NCBI GenBank assembly: GCA_027493445.1
Contig: JAOSKU010000001.1
Coordinates: 1,453,314 to 1,517,313, forward strand
Direction of reading: 5' to 3'
Length of the DNA stretch: 64,000 bases
From: Thermoleophilia bacterium
GTDB lineage: Bacteria > Actinomycetota > Thermoleophilia > RBG-16-64-13
Within the stretch, counting starts at the first letter, position 1. Each line of letters starts with the position of its first letter. Both the position numbers and the translations under genes were made by a program. The notes beneath the pieces are model-generated. The model was not told the origin of the DNA. It was given only the letters and a program-made list of their open reading frames with translations, and ran no database searches. Shown one piece after another: positions 53,588 to 64,000 of this stretch.

Positions 53588-53856
53588 AGTACCTGAACCT
53601 TCCTGAGACGTTACGACACTGCGTTTCGAGGCCGCGCGCTCGGTCGCCTACGTGTATTGGGCGAGTGCCCGCGAGGGGACACTGCAACTTACCAGACGGT
53701 CACCCGCTTTTCAACCTGCACAAAACGTGCAATGACGGACCCTTGGGCGGCACACGGTTTCACCAGAGTTCATCGGCATGGAGCGCGTCCCCCTTGAGCG
53801 CCCGACGCGCCCTCCGCACCAGCCGGGTGTGCCCGACCTCCCCGGCCCCCCGTGAA

Positions 53857-55350
53857 TCACCCAAGGAGATGCCGGCGCAGCAGCTCGTTCACGAGCTGAG
53901 GATTGGCCTGGCCCCTGGTCTCCTTCATCACCTGGCCCACGAAGAAGCCAAGCACCTTCTCCCGGCCCCCGCGGAACTCTTCCGCCGGCCCGGGGTTGGC
54001 CAATACCAGTCTCTTCACCAGCTCCTCCAAAGCCAGGGTGTCCGAGATCTGTCCCAGGCCCCGCTCCCGCACGACCACCGAGGCCGGCTTGCCGGTCTCG
54101 ATCATATCCTGGAATACGTCTTTGGCCATCTTGCTCGACAGCGTGCCTTCGCGCAGCAGGATGAGCAGGTCGGAGAGGGCGGCCGGCCCCACAGCCGCCG
54201 CCTCCACCTCGACCCCGGTCGCGTTCAGATACGCGGAGAAATCACCCATCACCCAGTTGGCCGCGAGTTTGGCGTCGCCGGCGGCGCCGGCCACCTGCTC
54301 GAAGTAGTCGCCCAGAGCCCGATTGGAGCCCAGCACGCCGGCGTCGTAGGCGGGCAGGCCGTACTCCGCCATGAAGCGCTCCTTACGGGCGGCCGGTAGC
54401 TCGGGGAGGGAAGCCCTCACGGCTGCCACGTACGCCTCATCGAGTTGGATAGGCACCAGGTCTGGCTCGGGGAAATAGCGGTAGTCATGCGCCTCTTCCT
54501 TGCTGCGCAGAGTCGAGACCCGGCCACTCGAGGGATCGAAGTGCACGGTGGCCTGCTCGACCGCCCGCCCCGACTCGAGCGCACCCATCTGCCGCTCGAT
54601 CTCGGCCTCGAGGCCCCTTTGCAGGAAACGGAAGGAGTTCATGTTCTTGAGCTCGGTCTTGGTGCCGAGGGGTTCGCCCGGCCGGCGCACGGAGACGTTG
54701 GCGTCGCAGCGCAGCGAGCCTTCCTCCATGTTGACGTCGGAGACATCAAGGTGCTCGAGCAGGTTCTTGAGTTGGGTCAGGAAGCTGCGGGCCTGGTCGG
54801 GCGTGCGGATGTCGGGTTCGCTGACGATCTCCACCAGAGGAGTGCCCCCCCGGTTGAAGTCGACCAGCGAATGGTCGGCCCCCTCGATGCGCCCGCTGGC
54901 CCCGCCGGCGTGCACAAGCTTGCCCGCGTCCTCTTCCATGTGCACCCGCGTGATCCCCACTCGGTGGATGGCGCCGTTCTCCAGCTCCACGTTCAGATGG
55001 CCGCCCACGCCCAGCGGCAGGTCGTACTGCGAGATCTGGTAGCCCTTTGGCAGGTCGGGATAGAAGTAGTTCTTGCGGTGGAAGATGGTGTGTGCGGTGA
55101 CCCTGCAATCGAGGGCCAGGGCGATACGGGTAGCGTACTCCACCGCCCGCTCGTTGGTCACGGGGAGCGTGCCCGGGTGGCCCAGACAGATGGGGCACAC
55201 CTGGGTATTCGGTGCCTCGCCGAAGGACGTGGGGCACCCGCAAAACATCTTCGTCTTAGTATGCAGCTGCACATGGATCTCGAGGCCGATGACGGCCTCC
55301 CAGTCGTTCGGGACCGCGCCCGCGGCGCTCTCATCGCTTGGCGTGCTCAT
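53857..55350 (-). CDS. gatB: Aspartyl/glutamyl-tRNA amidotransferase subunit B
   Basis: 497 residues. Starts near WEAVIGLEIHVQLHTKTKMFCGCPTSFGEAPNTQVCPICLGHPGTLPV, whose Cys residues bind zinc, then FHRKNYFYPDLPKGYQISQYDLPLG, VGITRVHMEEDAGKLVH, DFNRGGTPLVEIVSEPD and GSLRCDANVSVR. The C-terminal YqeY-like tail ends FVGQVMKETRGQANPQLVNELLRRHL. With GatA and GatC it amidates Glu-tRNA(Gln) or Asp-tRNA(Asn). It is the last gene of the gatC-gatA-gatB unit, overlapping gatA (55347) by four bases. Confidence 0.96.
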   Translation of the reverse strand: MSTPSDESAAGAVPNDWEAVIGLEIHVQLHTKTKMFCGCPTSFGEAPNTQVCPICLGHPGTLPVTNERAVEYATRIALALDCRVTAHTIFHRKNYFYPDLPKGYQISQYDLPLGVGGHLNVELENGAIHRVGITRVHMEEDAGKLVHAGGASGRIEGADHSLVDFNRGGTPLVEIVSEPDIRTPDQARSFLTQLKNLLEHLDVSDVNMEEGSLRCDANVSVRRPGEPLGTKTELKNMNSFRFLQRGLEAEIERQMGALESGRAVEQATVHFDPSSGRVSTLRSKEEAHDYRYFPEPDLVPIQLDEAYVAAVRASLPELPAARKERFMAEYGLPAYDAGVLGSNRALGDYFEQVAGAAGDAKLAANWVMGDFSAYLNATGVEVEAAAVGPAALSDLLILLREGTLSSKMAKDVFQDMIETGKPASVVVRERGLGQISDTLALEELVKRLVLANPGPAEEFRGGREKVLGFFVGQVMKETRGQANPQLVNELLRRHLLG

Positions 55351-56806
55351 CGAGTCACCTCCGCCACCGGGGGCCGCGCTTGAAAGGCCAGCTTCCGCTC
55401 GAGGGCGTGGGCCGCGTCGAGCATACCCTGCTCGCTGAAGTGGGGCCCGATCAGCTGCAGGCCCACCGGCAGGCCTCTGGAGAGCCCGGCGGGGAGGCTG
55501 ATACCCGGCAGGCCGGCCAGGTTCACCGGAATGGTACAGAGGTCGCTGAGGTACATGGCCAGAGGGTCTTCAATACGCTCGCCGATGGTGAAGGCCACCG
55601 TTGGCGAAGTGGGAGATATCAGGTAGTCGAAGCTCTCGAAGGCCCGGCGGAAATCTTGGATGATCAAGGTGCGCGTGCGCTGCGCCTGGCCATAGTAAGC
55701 CTCGTAGTAGCCGGCGGAGAGCACGTACGTACCGATCATGATGCGCCGCTTGACCTCGGCGCCAAAGCCTTCGCTGCGGGTGCGCAGGTACATTTCCATG
55801 ATATCCCCCGCTCCCGGGTGACGGTGCCCGTAGCGGACACCGTCGAAGCGCGCCAGGTTGGAGCTGGCCTCGGCGGGCGCAATGATGTAGTAGGCGGCGA
55901 TGCCTTTCTCCACGCTCGGCAGGCTCACCTCTTCGCACACCCCGCCCAGGGAGTGGATGTGAGCTACCGCGTCGTTGAAGACCTCGCGCACGCCGGGGTC
56001 GCAGGCTTCGCCCAGGAACTCCGTGATGACACCGAAGCGCGTGCCGGCCAGGTCGGTAGCCGTGGGGATGGTTATGCGCCTGGGCAGCCCCAAGCTGGTG
56101 GAGTCCATGGGGTCTCCCCGGCCACCAGATCCAGCAGGGCGGCCGCATCCTTGACATCACGGGTAAGGGGCCCGACCTGGTCGAGGGAGCTGGCAAAGGC
56201 CACCAACCCGTAGCGGCTGACGGCTCCGTAGGTGGGCTTGAGCCCTACCACCCCGCAGAGCGAAGCCGGCTGGCGGATGGACCCTCCGGTGTCCGTGCCC
56301 AGGGCCCAGGGAGCTTCAGCGGCGGCGACCGAGGCGGCGGAGCCGCCGCTGGAGCCGCCCGGCACCCGGTCGAGGTCCCAGGGATTGCGGGTGAGTCGAT
56401 ATCCCGAGTTCTCGGTAGAGCTGCCCATGGCGAACTCGTCCATGTTGAGCTTGCCCAGGAAGATGAGCCCGGCCTCGCGCAGCTTGGCCACGGCGGTCGC
56501 GTCGTAGGGCGGAATATAGCCCTTCAGGATCTTCGACGCGCAGGTCGTCTCGACGCCCTTCGTACAGAGGACGTCCTTGAGGGCGATGGGCACGCCCTCC
56601 CAGGACCCGCGCTCACCGGCCGGCTTCGCGTCCACGGCCGCCGCCTGCCGGAGGGCGTCCTCGCGCGCCACCAGCAGATAGGCGCCCAGCCGCTCATCGA
56701 GGACCTCGATCCGATCGAGGTAGAGACGGACGAGCTCAGTGGCTGAGAGCTCGCGCGACTCCAGGAGCTCGCGGCAACGCAGGGCCGTGAGAGAGAAGAC
56801 GTCCAT
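55347..56806 (-). CDS. gatA: Glutamyl-tRNA amidotransferase subunit A (frameshifted)
   Basis: About 486 residues after restoring one base in the C4 run 56116-56119 (should be C5), which joins DLVAG to [25 protein letters not shown]. The amidase Ser-cisSer-Lys triad is intact: Lys in [13 protein letters not shown], the serines in [38 protein letters not shown]. The C-terminus has [26 protein letters not shown] family sequence and [13 protein letters not shown]. It releases ammonia from glutamine for GatB. As gatCAB is normally essential when no other glutamine-tRNA route exists, a real null mutation is very unlikely; this break is best read as a consensus error. Confidence 0.95.
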
Positions 56807-56815
56807 GCCCGTACC

Positions 56816-57097
56816 TCAGCCGATGCGGGGCACGACAAACTGCCCCCGCTCGACAGCCGGTCCGTTCGCCACCGCCTGCTCTCGAGGTAGGCAGGGCCGC
56901 GGCTCATCGGCCCGAAACACGTTCTTCAGGGCCACCGCGTGAGCGGTGGGCTCCAGCCCCGTCAAGTCGAGCTCGCCCAGAGTCTGGACGTAGTCCAGGA
57001 TCTTGGAGAGCTCCTGGGCCAGGCGCTCGTACTCGCCGTCTTCAAAGCGCAGGCGGGCCAGACGGGCGATGTGCTCCACCTCTTCTCGCGAAATCAC
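56816..57097 (-). CDS. gatC: Aspartyl/glutamyl-tRNA amidotransferase subunit C
   Basis: 93 residues, GTG start with AAGGAG upstream. The sequence MISREEVEHIARLARLRFEDGEYERLAQELSKILDYVQTLGELD and the C-terminal LKNVFRADEPRPCLPREQAVANGP are typical of GatC, which wraps around GatA and holds the complex together. It is the first gene of the unit; gatA begins nine bases after its stop. Confidence 0.94.
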   Translation of the reverse strand: MISREEVEHIARLARLRFEDGEYERLAQELSKILDYVQTLGELDLTGLEPTAHAVALKNVFRADEPRPCLPREQAVANGPAVERGQFVVPRIG

Positions 57098-57174
57098 GAC
57101 GGGGTTCTCCTTTCAGCCGTCCCGGACCCGGGGCCTCGGGATTATACCGGCAGGAGAAGGGTTCAAGAAAGGGG

Positions 57175-57197
57175 GAGGGCGCCGGGGAGGCGCCCTC
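57175..57197 (-). terminator. Candidate terminator downstream of the second sigma gene
   Basis: On the minus strand the 9-base stem GAGGGCGCC/GGCGCCCTC (57197-57189 paired with 57183-57175) with a 5-base loop is followed by CCCCTTTCTT. It lies in the 309-base gap between the sigma factor stop (57407) and gatC start (57097), which has no gene and no other clear feature. Confidence 0.55.
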
Positions 57198-57406
57198 GAG
57201 GAGAAAGGAGAGCTTGGATGGGAAACTCTCTGGTTTCATATCGGCGTCCCGCGAAAATGCTTTAGTGATTTGTGCGAAAAAGGCACGGCGGGAAGAAACA
57301 ATCGAGATCGGGCGGCGTTCCCGCGAGCCAGAGCGGGGCGCGCCGCCAACACAGGAGTACCGGCCGCGCTTGCACCACCGGGCGGCGGCGGGTCCCGGAA
57401 GTGCGC

Positions 57407-58462
57407 TCAGAGAAGGTCCCGGAGGCGCTGAGCGTCGCGATAGTTCTTGAGGCGGTTGAGGGTCTTGGCCTCAACCTGACGAATCCGCTCGCGGGTCACT
57501 CCAAAGCGCTCTCCCACCTCCTCAAGCGTGCGGGGCTGCTCGCCGCGCAGACCGAAGCGAAGCTCGAGCACCTTCCGCTCGCGAAGGGTCAAGGTATCGA
57601 GCACGCGCAGGAGCTCCTCGTGGCGGATCTTGCGGGCCACGGCCTCCAACGGCTGGTCGGTGCCAAGGTCCTCGACGAAATCTCCCAGTTCGGAGTCCTC
57701 CTCCTCACCCAGGGGAGTCTCCAGGGAGAGCGGTTCCTGGGCCGCCTTCAGGACGTCACGCACCCGAGCCGGGGACAGGGCCATCTCGGCGGCCACTTCC
57801 TGCACGGTCGGCTCCCGCCCGTTCCTCTGCAAAAGGTCGCGCTGGACGGCCTTGACTTTGTTGATGGTCTCGACCATGTGGACAGGTACACGAATGGTGC
57901 GCGCCTGGTCGGCGATGGCCCGGGTGATGGCCTGCCGGATCCACCACGTGGCGTAGGTCGAGAACTTGAAGCCGCGCTCGGGGTCGAACTTCTCCACCGC
58001 GCGGATCAGCCCCAGGTTGCCCTCTTGGATCAAATCGAGGAAGAGCAGCCCCCGGCCCACGTACCGCTTGGCGATGGAGACCACCAGGCGTAGGTTGGCC
58101 TCGGTGAGACGGCGTTTCGCCTCCACGTCTTTGTGCTGGATGCACCGGGCGAGCGTGATCTCTTCCTCGGCGGTGAGCAGCGGCACCTTGCCGATCTCTT
58201 TCAAGTAGAGGCGGACCGGATCGCTGGCCGAGTGATCGATGGCCAGGTCCATCTTGCTGAGGAACTCCTCCTCCTCGGAGTAGTCCCCGTCGACGGCGGT
58301 CTCCTCGTCGTCCGCCTCGGTGATCTGCAGCCCAAGCTCGTTCAGCCGGCTGTAGAGGTCTTCGACGTCCTCAGGGGAAAGCTCCACCTCCCTCAGAAGC
58401 TCTGCCAGCTCCTCAGACGTGAGGCCGCCAGAATCCCTGCCTCGGGCGACAACCGCTTGCAT
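57407..58462 (-). CDS. rpoD: Primary-type sigma-70 factor (RpoD/SigA), copy 2
   Basis: 351 residues from ATG 58462, with GGAG seven bases upstream. Short region 1.1 ([36 protein letters not shown]), an acidic linker, then [29 protein letters not shown], the region 2 core ([52 protein letters not shown]), region 3 and region 4 ([39 protein letters not shown]). It follows dnaG by 40 bases, the classic macromolecular-synthesis arrangement, which makes it the stronger rpoD candidate. It is close to, but clearly distinct from, the copy at 52065-53141. Confidence 0.94.
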   Translation of the reverse strand: MQAVVARGRDSGGLTSEELAELLREVELSPEDVEDLYSRLNELGLQITEADDEETAVDGDYSEEEEFLSKMDLAIDHSASDPVRLYLKEIGKVPLLTAEEEITLARCIQHKDVEAKRRLTEANLRLVVSIAKRYVGRGLLFLDLIQEGNLGLIRAVEKFDPERGFKFSTYATWWIRQAITRAIADQARTIRVPVHMVETINKVKAVQRDLLQRNGREPTVQEVAAEMALSPARVRDVLKAAQEPLSLETPLGEEEDSELGDFVEDLGTDQPLEAVARKIRHEELLRVLDTLTLRERKVLELRFGLRGEQPRTLEEVGERFGVTRERIRQVEAKTLNRLKNYRDAQRLRDLL

Positions 58463-58502
58463 GGCGGTCTCCGTGCGTGCGGAATCGTGGGTCACCCCTG
58501 CC

Positions 58503-60320
58503 CTACCCCTCGTCGACGTTTGCCAATAGGTAACGTACCTGGTGCAGGAGGACCTCCAAACGCACCAGCCGACGTTCTGTATCGGCATCGGAGGCGTCGT
58601 CCTCGAGGGAGGTACGCAACCCGGCGACAGTGCGCCGCAGGTGCTGCTCCTGCAGGCGCAGATGACGCTCGTTCAGCATCGCCTGGGTGTACAGGCCGGT
58701 ATCGGCCTCCATCACCAGGCCGATCACGAACCGCCCGACCTCGGTGTCGCCCCCGATGAGCTCCTTGAGGACCCTTTTGGGATCGGGCGACGTGAGCGCC
58801 CGCCGCAAACCGGCGAAGGCTTCGGCGCAGACCGGGTCGACGAAGTGCTCGGGCGTAAGCCCGGCGAGCGCCTCGGCCGACGTATCGGGGTTGGCCAGAG
58901 CAGCCGTCAAGAACTCTCTTTGCACCGCAAGCTCCGGGGAGCGCATGCGCTCGCGGTGGTCGCGCAGCAGCCGGACCTCCCCGCCCTGCGGCCGAGTGGC
59001 AGACTTGACCCGGTTCCTGGCCTCTCGTTCCGACTCCTCCAGCAGGTAGGCGACGTTCTCGGGAGACAGGCGCAGACGATCGGCTAGCAGGCGCACCTCT
59101 TCTTCCCGTTCCTTTGGGGAGGTCGAGCGGGCCAGGATCTCGCGCAGACCATCGAAAGCGCGCACTCGACCCTCCGCGGTGTCCGTGTCGCTGCGCTCCA
59201 GAAAGCGCAGCACCTCGAACCGGAGCAGGGACACCTTGCCGCCCACGAGGGTGCGCACGCGCTCCCCTCCACCAGCCGTCGCCACCTCAGCCGGGTCCTG
59301 CCCCCCAGGCAGAACGGCCACAGTGGGGCGTAGGCCCCGACGACGCGCGAGCTCGCCCGAACGCATGACCGCCTCGGTGCCGGCCCGGTCGGCGTCGTAC
59401 ATGAAGGTGACGTTCGAGGTCAAGCGCGTGACCAGATCCAGCTGACCGTCGGTGAGCGCCGTGCCCATCGAGGCCACCACGTTCCCCACGCCGGCCTGCG
59501 CCAACGCCAGGACATCGGTGTACCCCTCCACCACGAGCACATCGTCGGCGTCGGCTATCGTCCGTCGTGCCTGGAAGAGTCCGTAGAGCAGGTGGCTCTT
59601 CCGATAGAGGGGGCCCTCCGGCGAATTCAGATACTTGGGCTTGTCGTCACCCAAGGTCCTGCCTCCAAAGCCGACGACCCTACCCCTGTGGTCCGCGAGT
59701 GGGAACATGAGCCTGCCCCTGAAGCGGTCATAGGCTTTGCCGGGCCGGCGCACGATGAGTCCCGCCGCCTCGAGATCCCGCTCGGTAAAACCCTCTTGGA
59801 GCGCTCGATCGTGAAGTCCCCGCCAGGCATCAGGCGAAAGGCCAACCTGGTAGGTCTCACACACCGCCCTGGCGAGACCCCGGCTCCGCAGATAGACCCG
59901 GGCGTTCTCCCCAGCTTTGCTTTCCCACAGGTACCGGGAATAAAACGCCGCCGTCTTCTCGAGAAGAGTGCTGAGTCGCCGCTCTGTCCCGCGGGCGGCC
60001 GAGTCGGGAGCGGCGCCCTGCTCGTACTCGAGCGGCACTCCGAAGCGCTCGGCCAGCTGCTCCACGGCCTCGGCGAAGCTGAGGCTCTCCATGCGCTGGA
60101 CGAAGGTCAGCACATCCCCGCCTTCACCGCACCCGAAGCAGTAGTACAAGCCCTTGTCGGCGCTCACCGAGAACGACGGGCTCTTCTCCTGATGGAAGGG
60201 ACACAAGCCGGTGAACGTGACGCCACGCTGGCGCAGGCTGGTATACCCGGAAACCACGTCGACGATATCCGCTGCGGCCAGCACCGCTTCGACGGTCGCG
60301 TCCTTGATCCTGGGGCTCAT
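58503..60320 (-). CDS. dnaG: DNA primase
   Basis: 605 residues from ATG 60320, with AGGA six bases upstream. The N-terminal CHC2 zinc finger is complete ([36 protein letters not shown]). The TOPRIM core is [34 protein letters not shown] with [14 protein letters not shown]. The C-terminal helicase-binding part is helical and less conserved. It lays down RNA primers at the replication fork. Unit order: ppdK, dgt, dnaG, rpoD, all on the minus strand. Confidence 0.96.
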   Translation of the reverse strand: MSPRIKDATVEAVLAAADIVDVVSGYTSLRQRGVTFTGLCPFHQEKSPSFSVSADKGLYYCFGCGEGGDVLTFVQRMESLSFAEAVEQLAERFGVPLEYEQGAAPDSAARGTERRLSTLLEKTAAFYSRYLWESKAGENARVYLRSRGLARAVCETYQVGLSPDAWRGLHDRALQEGFTERDLEAAGLIVRRPGKAYDRFRGRLMFPLADHRGRVVGFGGRTLGDDKPKYLNSPEGPLYRKSHLLYGLFQARRTIADADDVLVVEGYTDVLALAQAGVGNVVASMGTALTDGQLDLVTRLTSNVTFMYDADRAGTEAVMRSGELARRRGLRPTVAVLPGGQDPAEVATAGGGERVRTLVGGKVSLLRFEVLRFLERSDTDTAEGRVRAFDGLREILARSTSPKEREEEVRLLADRLRLSPENVAYLLEESEREARNRVKSATRPQGGEVRLLRDHRERMRSPELAVQREFLTAALANPDTSAEALAGLTPEHFVDPVCAEAFAGLRRALTSPDPKRVLKELIGGDTEVGRFVIGLVMEADTGLYTQAMLNERHLRLQEQHLRRTVAGLRTSLEDDASDADTERRLVRLEVLLHQVRYLLANVDEG

Positions 60321-60403
60321 GAGGATCCTGGCGCCTCGAGTGTGTGGGTGGGGTCGAGCGAGAGAGTGGCCGCAGTATAGCAAACGGCCTCCCGAATCGC
60401 GTC

Positions 60404-60435
60404 CTGGCGGCGAAGCGTCATTCTGACACGAGCTC
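60404..60435. repeat. Dispersed intergenic repeat 2, copy B
   Basis: Matches 5233-5264 at 29 of 32 positions and ends on the first base of the dgt stop triplet, just as copy A abuts a lipoprotein stop. Confidence 0.55.
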
Positions 60436-61472
60436 TAGCGGGCCCAGGAGCGGGGCACGAAGGCCTCGAAGTAGACCCGCTGAGCGTAGCGGTCCGTCAT
60501 GCCGGCCACGTAGTCGGTCACGGCCCGCACGAGACGGTCAGGCTCGGCGGCCGCGCCCGTCGCGGACTCGAAGCCGGCAAGCTTCTCTGGATGAGCCAAG
60601 AAATGGTTGAACAAAGCGGCTACGAGATCCCGGATGGTCTGCACGCCGCTCACCTCGACTGATCGAGGGTAGACACGCTCGAAGAGGAAGGCACGCAGTT
60701 CCTCCATGGCGTGGGCCACGCCCGGACTCTGGACGATGTCGCCGGCGGCGTCGCTTGCGTCGACCATATCGTGCACCAGCGCATCGATGCGCTCGGAGCC
60801 GGTGGCGCCGAGCAGGGCCACGGCTTCAGCAGGCAGGTCGCTTTCCACGATCAGGCCGGCCCGCAGGGCGTCGTCGATGTCATGGTTGATGTACGCGACC
60901 CGGTCGCAGATGCGCACGACGCGGCCTTCGAGGGTGCCGGGCAGGTGGCCGCCGGTGTGGCCCAAGATGCCGTCGCGCACCTCCCAGGTGAGGTTCAGAC
61001 CCCAGCCTTCGTTCTCCAGCACCTCCACCACGCGCAGGCTCTGCTCGTTGTGGCGAAAGCCCGGGTAGCCCAGGCTTTGGAGCACCGCGTCCAAGGCGTC
61101 CTCGCCGGCGTGGCCGAAAGGAGTGTGACCCAGATCGTGTCCCAGAGCGACGGCCTCGGTCAGGTCCTCGTTCAGGCGGAGTGCGCGGGCGACGGTGCGG
61201 GAGATGCCCGACACTTCCAGCGTGTGTGTGAGCCTGGTGCGGTAATGGTCGCCCTCGGGCGCGATGAAGACCTGAGTCTTGTGCTTGAGCCGGCGGAAGG
61301 CCTTGCTGTGGACGACCCGATCCCGGTCACGCTGGTAGGGCGTGCGCAGAGTACAGGGGACCTCCTCCCTCTCCCGGCCCCGGGATGCGGAGGCGCGCTG
61401 CGCCCGCGGAGAAAGACCCACCTCGAGGGCCTCGGTGGAGAGCACCATCCGGCCGGGCGCCTCCCGCTTCAC
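60435..61472 (-). CDS. dgt: Deoxyguanosinetriphosphate triphosphohydrolase-like HD protein
   Basis: 345 residues from a GTG at 61472 behind GGAGGT. The HD phosphohydrolase core is complete: TPYQRDRDRVVHSKAFRRLKHKTQVFIAPEGDHYRTRLTHTLEVSGISRTVARAL, then AVALGHDLGHTPFGHAGEDALD (the HD pair), FRHNEQSLRVVEVLE and VRICDRVAYINHDIDDALRAG. It removes tripolyphosphate from dNTPs and controls their pool. It starts 21 bases after the ppdK stop and precedes dnaG. Confidence 0.92.
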   Translation of the reverse strand: MKREAPGRMVLSTEALEVGLSPRAQRASASRGREREEVPCTLRTPYQRDRDRVVHSKAFRRLKHKTQVFIAPEGDHYRTRLTHTLEVSGISRTVARALRLNEDLTEAVALGHDLGHTPFGHAGEDALDAVLQSLGYPGFRHNEQSLRVVEVLENEGWGLNLTWEVRDGILGHTGGHLPGTLEGRVVRICDRVAYINHDIDDALRAGLIVESDLPAEAVALLGATGSERIDALVHDMVDASDAAGDIVQSPGVAHAMEELRAFLFERVYPRSVEVSGVQTIRDLVAALFNHFLAHPEKLAGFESATGAAAEPDRLVRAVTDYVAGMTDRYAQRVYFEAFVPRSWAR

Positions 61473-61493
61473 ATCGACCTCCGGTGGACGGGA

Positions 61494-64000
61494 TCAATCG
61501 GTCGTGACCGCCGGTCCGGTCTCCTCCAGCACCGCCTGGGCCGCGGCCAGCCTGGCGATGGGCACCCGGTACGGGCTGCAGCTGACGTAGTCGAGGCCGG
61601 TGCGGTGGCAGAACTTCACGCTGGAGGGCTCGCCGCCGTGCTCGCCGCAGATGCCCAGCTTGATCCCCGGCCTGACCGCCCTGCTCTTCTCGGTGGCCAT
61701 CGCTACCAGCTGCCCCACACCCTTCTGGTCAAGCTTCTCGAAAGGGTTGTCGGCCAGCAGGTCCGAGCGCATGTAGTACGTGAGGAACTTGCCCTCGGCG
61801 TCGTCGCGAGAGAAACCCAGAGTCGTCTGCGTGAGGTCGTTGGTGCCGAAGCTGAAGAAGTCGGCGTGCTCGGCGATCTCGTCGGCGGTGATGGCCGCCC
61901 GGGGCAGCTCGATCATGGTGCCCACCTTGTAGTCGATGGAGGCATGCCGCTCCGCCAGCACGGCGTCGGCCGTCTCGACCGTGAGGGCCCGCATGACCTC
62001 GAGCTCCCTGGCGAAGCCCACCAGCGGGATCATGATCTCCACCCGAGGCGCTTCCCCGAGCTCGGCCGCAATGTGGCAGGCGGCTTCCAGAATGGCCCGC
62101 ACCTGCATGGCGTAGATCTCCGGGTACTGGATGCCCAAGCGGCAACCCCGGGTGCCGAGCATGGGGTTCATCTCGTGGAGCGTCTTGACCTTACCGGCGA
62201 CCTTTTTCCTTGGCGGCTATCTCGTCGGCGGAGGCCCCCGTCAAACGAAGTCGCTCGAGCTCTACCATGAGGACCGTGTAGTCGGGCAGGAACTCGTGCA
62301 GCGGCGGATCGAGCAGGCGGATCGTCACCGGCAGACCGGCCATGGCCCGGAAGATGCCGTCGAAATCTTCACGCTGGAAAGGAAGCAGGTTGGCGAGGTG
62401 CCGCTCGCGCTCGTCCCTCGTTTCGGCCATGATCATGGCCTGCACGTGGGGCAAACGCTCCTCCTGCATGAACATGTGCTCCGTGCGGCAGAGTCCGATG
62501 CCCTCGGCGCCGAACTCCCGGGCCTTCTGGGCGTCCTCAGGGGTGTCGGCGTTGGTGCGCACGCGCAAGCGGCGGATCTCGTCGGCCCAGGAGAGCACCT
62601 GGTCGAAGTTCTCGTTGATCTGTGGAGGAACCAGGGGTACTTGGCCCAGCATGATGCGGCCGGTGGTGCCATCCATGGTGATCCAGTCGCCCTCGCAGAC
62701 CACCGTGCCGTCCACATGGAACCGACGGGAGGCCGTGTCGATCTTCATGTCGGCTGCGCCGGCGATGCAGGGCTTGCCCATGCCCCGGGCCACCACGGCC
62801 GCGTGCGACGTCATGCCACCGTGGCTGGTGACTACGCCCTGGGCCTGGATAAGCCCGTGGATGTCGTCGGGGTTGGTCTCCCAGCGCACCAGGATGACCT
62901 TCTCCCCCTTGGAACCCCTCTCCTCGGCCGTGTCGGCGTCGAACACCACCTGACCCACGGCCGCCCCCGGCGAAGCATTCAGACCGGTGGTGAGCACCTT
63001 GTAGCCCGCCTTGGGGTCGAGCATGGGGTGCATGAGCTGGTCGAGGGCGGCCGGGTCGATGCGGCGGAGCGCCTCTTCTCTGGTGATGAGACCCTCGGCC
63101 ACCATATCTACGGCCGCCTTGAGGGCGGCGGCCGCCGTCCGCTTGCCGCTGCGGGTCTGCAGCATGAAGAGACGGCCGTCCTCGATGGTGAACTCGATAT
63201 CCTGCATGTCCCGGTAGTGGGACTCGAGGGTCTGGCGTATCTGGTAGAGCTGCTCCAGGACTTGGGGCATGACCTCGCGCATCTCCTCGAGGGGCCGGGG
63301 GTGGCGTACGCCGGCCACCACGTCCTCGCCCTGAGCGTTCATAAGGAACTCGCCGTAGAAGCGGTTCTCGCCGGTGGAAGGATCGCGAGTGAAAGCCACC
63401 CCCGTGCCCGAGGTCTCACCCTTGTTGCCGAAGACCATGGACTGCACGTTGACCGCCGTGCCCAGCGAGTCGGGGATGCTGTGGGCCTTGCGATAGACCT
63501 TCGCCCGGTGGTTGTCCCAGCTGCTGAAGACAGCCTGGATAGCCAGGCGAAGCTGCACTCGGGGGTCACTGGGGAAACCCGAGCCGATCTCGTTCTTCAG
63601 AATCTGCTTGAAGCGCTCGGTCAGATCCTTCAGGTCGTCGGCGGACAGATCGTTGTCGGTAGCCGCTCCGACCTCGTGCTTCTTGGCCGTCAGGGCGTCT
63701 TCGAAGAGCTGACCGTCGACGCCCATGACCACGTCGCCGAACATCTGGATGAAGCGACGTAAGGAGTCGTAGGCGAAGCGGGGGTTTCCCGTGGCGGCCG
63801 CCAGGCCCTCCACAGTGACGTCGTTCAGGCCCAGGTTCAGGACCGTGTCCATCATGCCCGGCATGGACACCACCGCGCCGGAGCGCACCGAGACCACCAA
63901 CGTGGCCCTCGGATCGCCGAAGCCCTTTCCGGTGGCCTTTTCGAGGGCCTGCAGGTGCTGCTCGATCTCCCGCTCCAGGCTCTCGGGGAAGCGGCCCGTG
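61494..64000 (-). CDS. ppdK: Pyruvate, phosphate dikinase (frameshifted; 5' end outside window)
   Basis: The frame is open from the right edge ([57 protein letters not shown]) to 62207 and resumes after a T5 run at 62203-62207 that should be T4, so EIAAKEK continues as [23 protein letters not shown]. About 835 residues are present and roughly 50 at the N-terminus are missing. The catalytic His is in [22 protein letters not shown], the PEP-site Cys in [22 protein letters not shown], the nucleotide part in [23 protein letters not shown]. It interconverts PEP, AMP and PPi with pyruvate, ATP and Pi, as in many anaerobes and PPi-using bacteria. Confidence 0.95.

Noticed and set aside
53720..53735. 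A fifth TTGCA-type promoter upstream of the HxlR gene
   Set aside because: ACGTGCAATG is shared with 37794-37803, but there is no -35/-10 at the matching distance and a 10-base match can arise by chance.

Overview
The window is a high-GC bacterial chromosome segment, most likely from an actinobacterium of the Thermoleophilia type or a related deep lineage. This rests on GC-rich genes with GTG/TTG starts, GatCAB with no sign of another glutamine-tRNA route here, the order ppdK-dgt-dnaG-rpoD, two primary-type sigma factors, a Tat-exported ABC binding protein, and threonine/glycine linkers in cell-surface proteins. The placement is inferred, not computed.

Layout. 1-11.5 kb is ordinary accessory chromosome: GNAT acetyltransferase (cut by the window edge), a YchF-like GTPase, an SLH-cupredoxin surface protein, a DUF401 permease, a muconolactone-isomerase-like protein, a lipoprotein, an NTF2-like protein, an asparagine-synthase-like protein with a glycosyltransferase, tRNA-Val(CAC) and an EamA transporter. 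11.5-47 kb is one large catabolic region, nearly all on the minus strand, in four transcription units that share a promoter architecture. 47.5-64 kb is housekeeping: SHOCT protein, cysK, copper ATPase, sigma factor, HxlR regulator, gatBAC, second sigma factor, dnaG, dgt and ppdK (runs off the right edge).

The catabolic region encodes: (a) a Liv-type ABC importer with one binding protein and the remnant of a second; (b) an acyl-CoA dehydrogenase, a fumarate-reductase/ketosteroid-dehydrogenase-like flavoprotein and an NTF2-like protein; (c) a four-gene set in the order and sizes of acetophenone carboxylase ApcABCD (HyuA, small zinc-type gamma subunit, HyuA, HyuB); (d) a phenylacetate-CoA-ligase-like enzyme and an SCP-type thiolase, which together with a ketone carboxylase would give ketone -> beta-keto acid -> beta-ketoacyl-CoA -> two acyl-CoAs; (e) a B12-dependent acyl-CoA mutase (two subunits), its MeaB chaperone and a CobO adenosyltransferase; (f) two halves of a PEP-synthase-like phosphotransferase placed at opposite ends of the region; (g) two CrtI-like flavoproteins, a geranylgeranyl-reductase-like flavoprotein, an SDR, a Tm-1-like protein, two low-molecular-weight-phosphatase-like proteins and a 78-residue unknown. 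An IS5-family element has inserted within unit two. I know of no described pathway with this combination. The substrate cannot be read from sequence; a cyclic, aromatic or terpenoid ketone is a reasonable guess.

Quality warning. At least ten genes are broken by a one-base loss in a short C run (as written on the + strand) and one, ppdK, by an extra base in a T run. One is gatA, normally essential. These look like homopolymer errors in the consensus, so I annotate the genes full length across the break and give the position of each.
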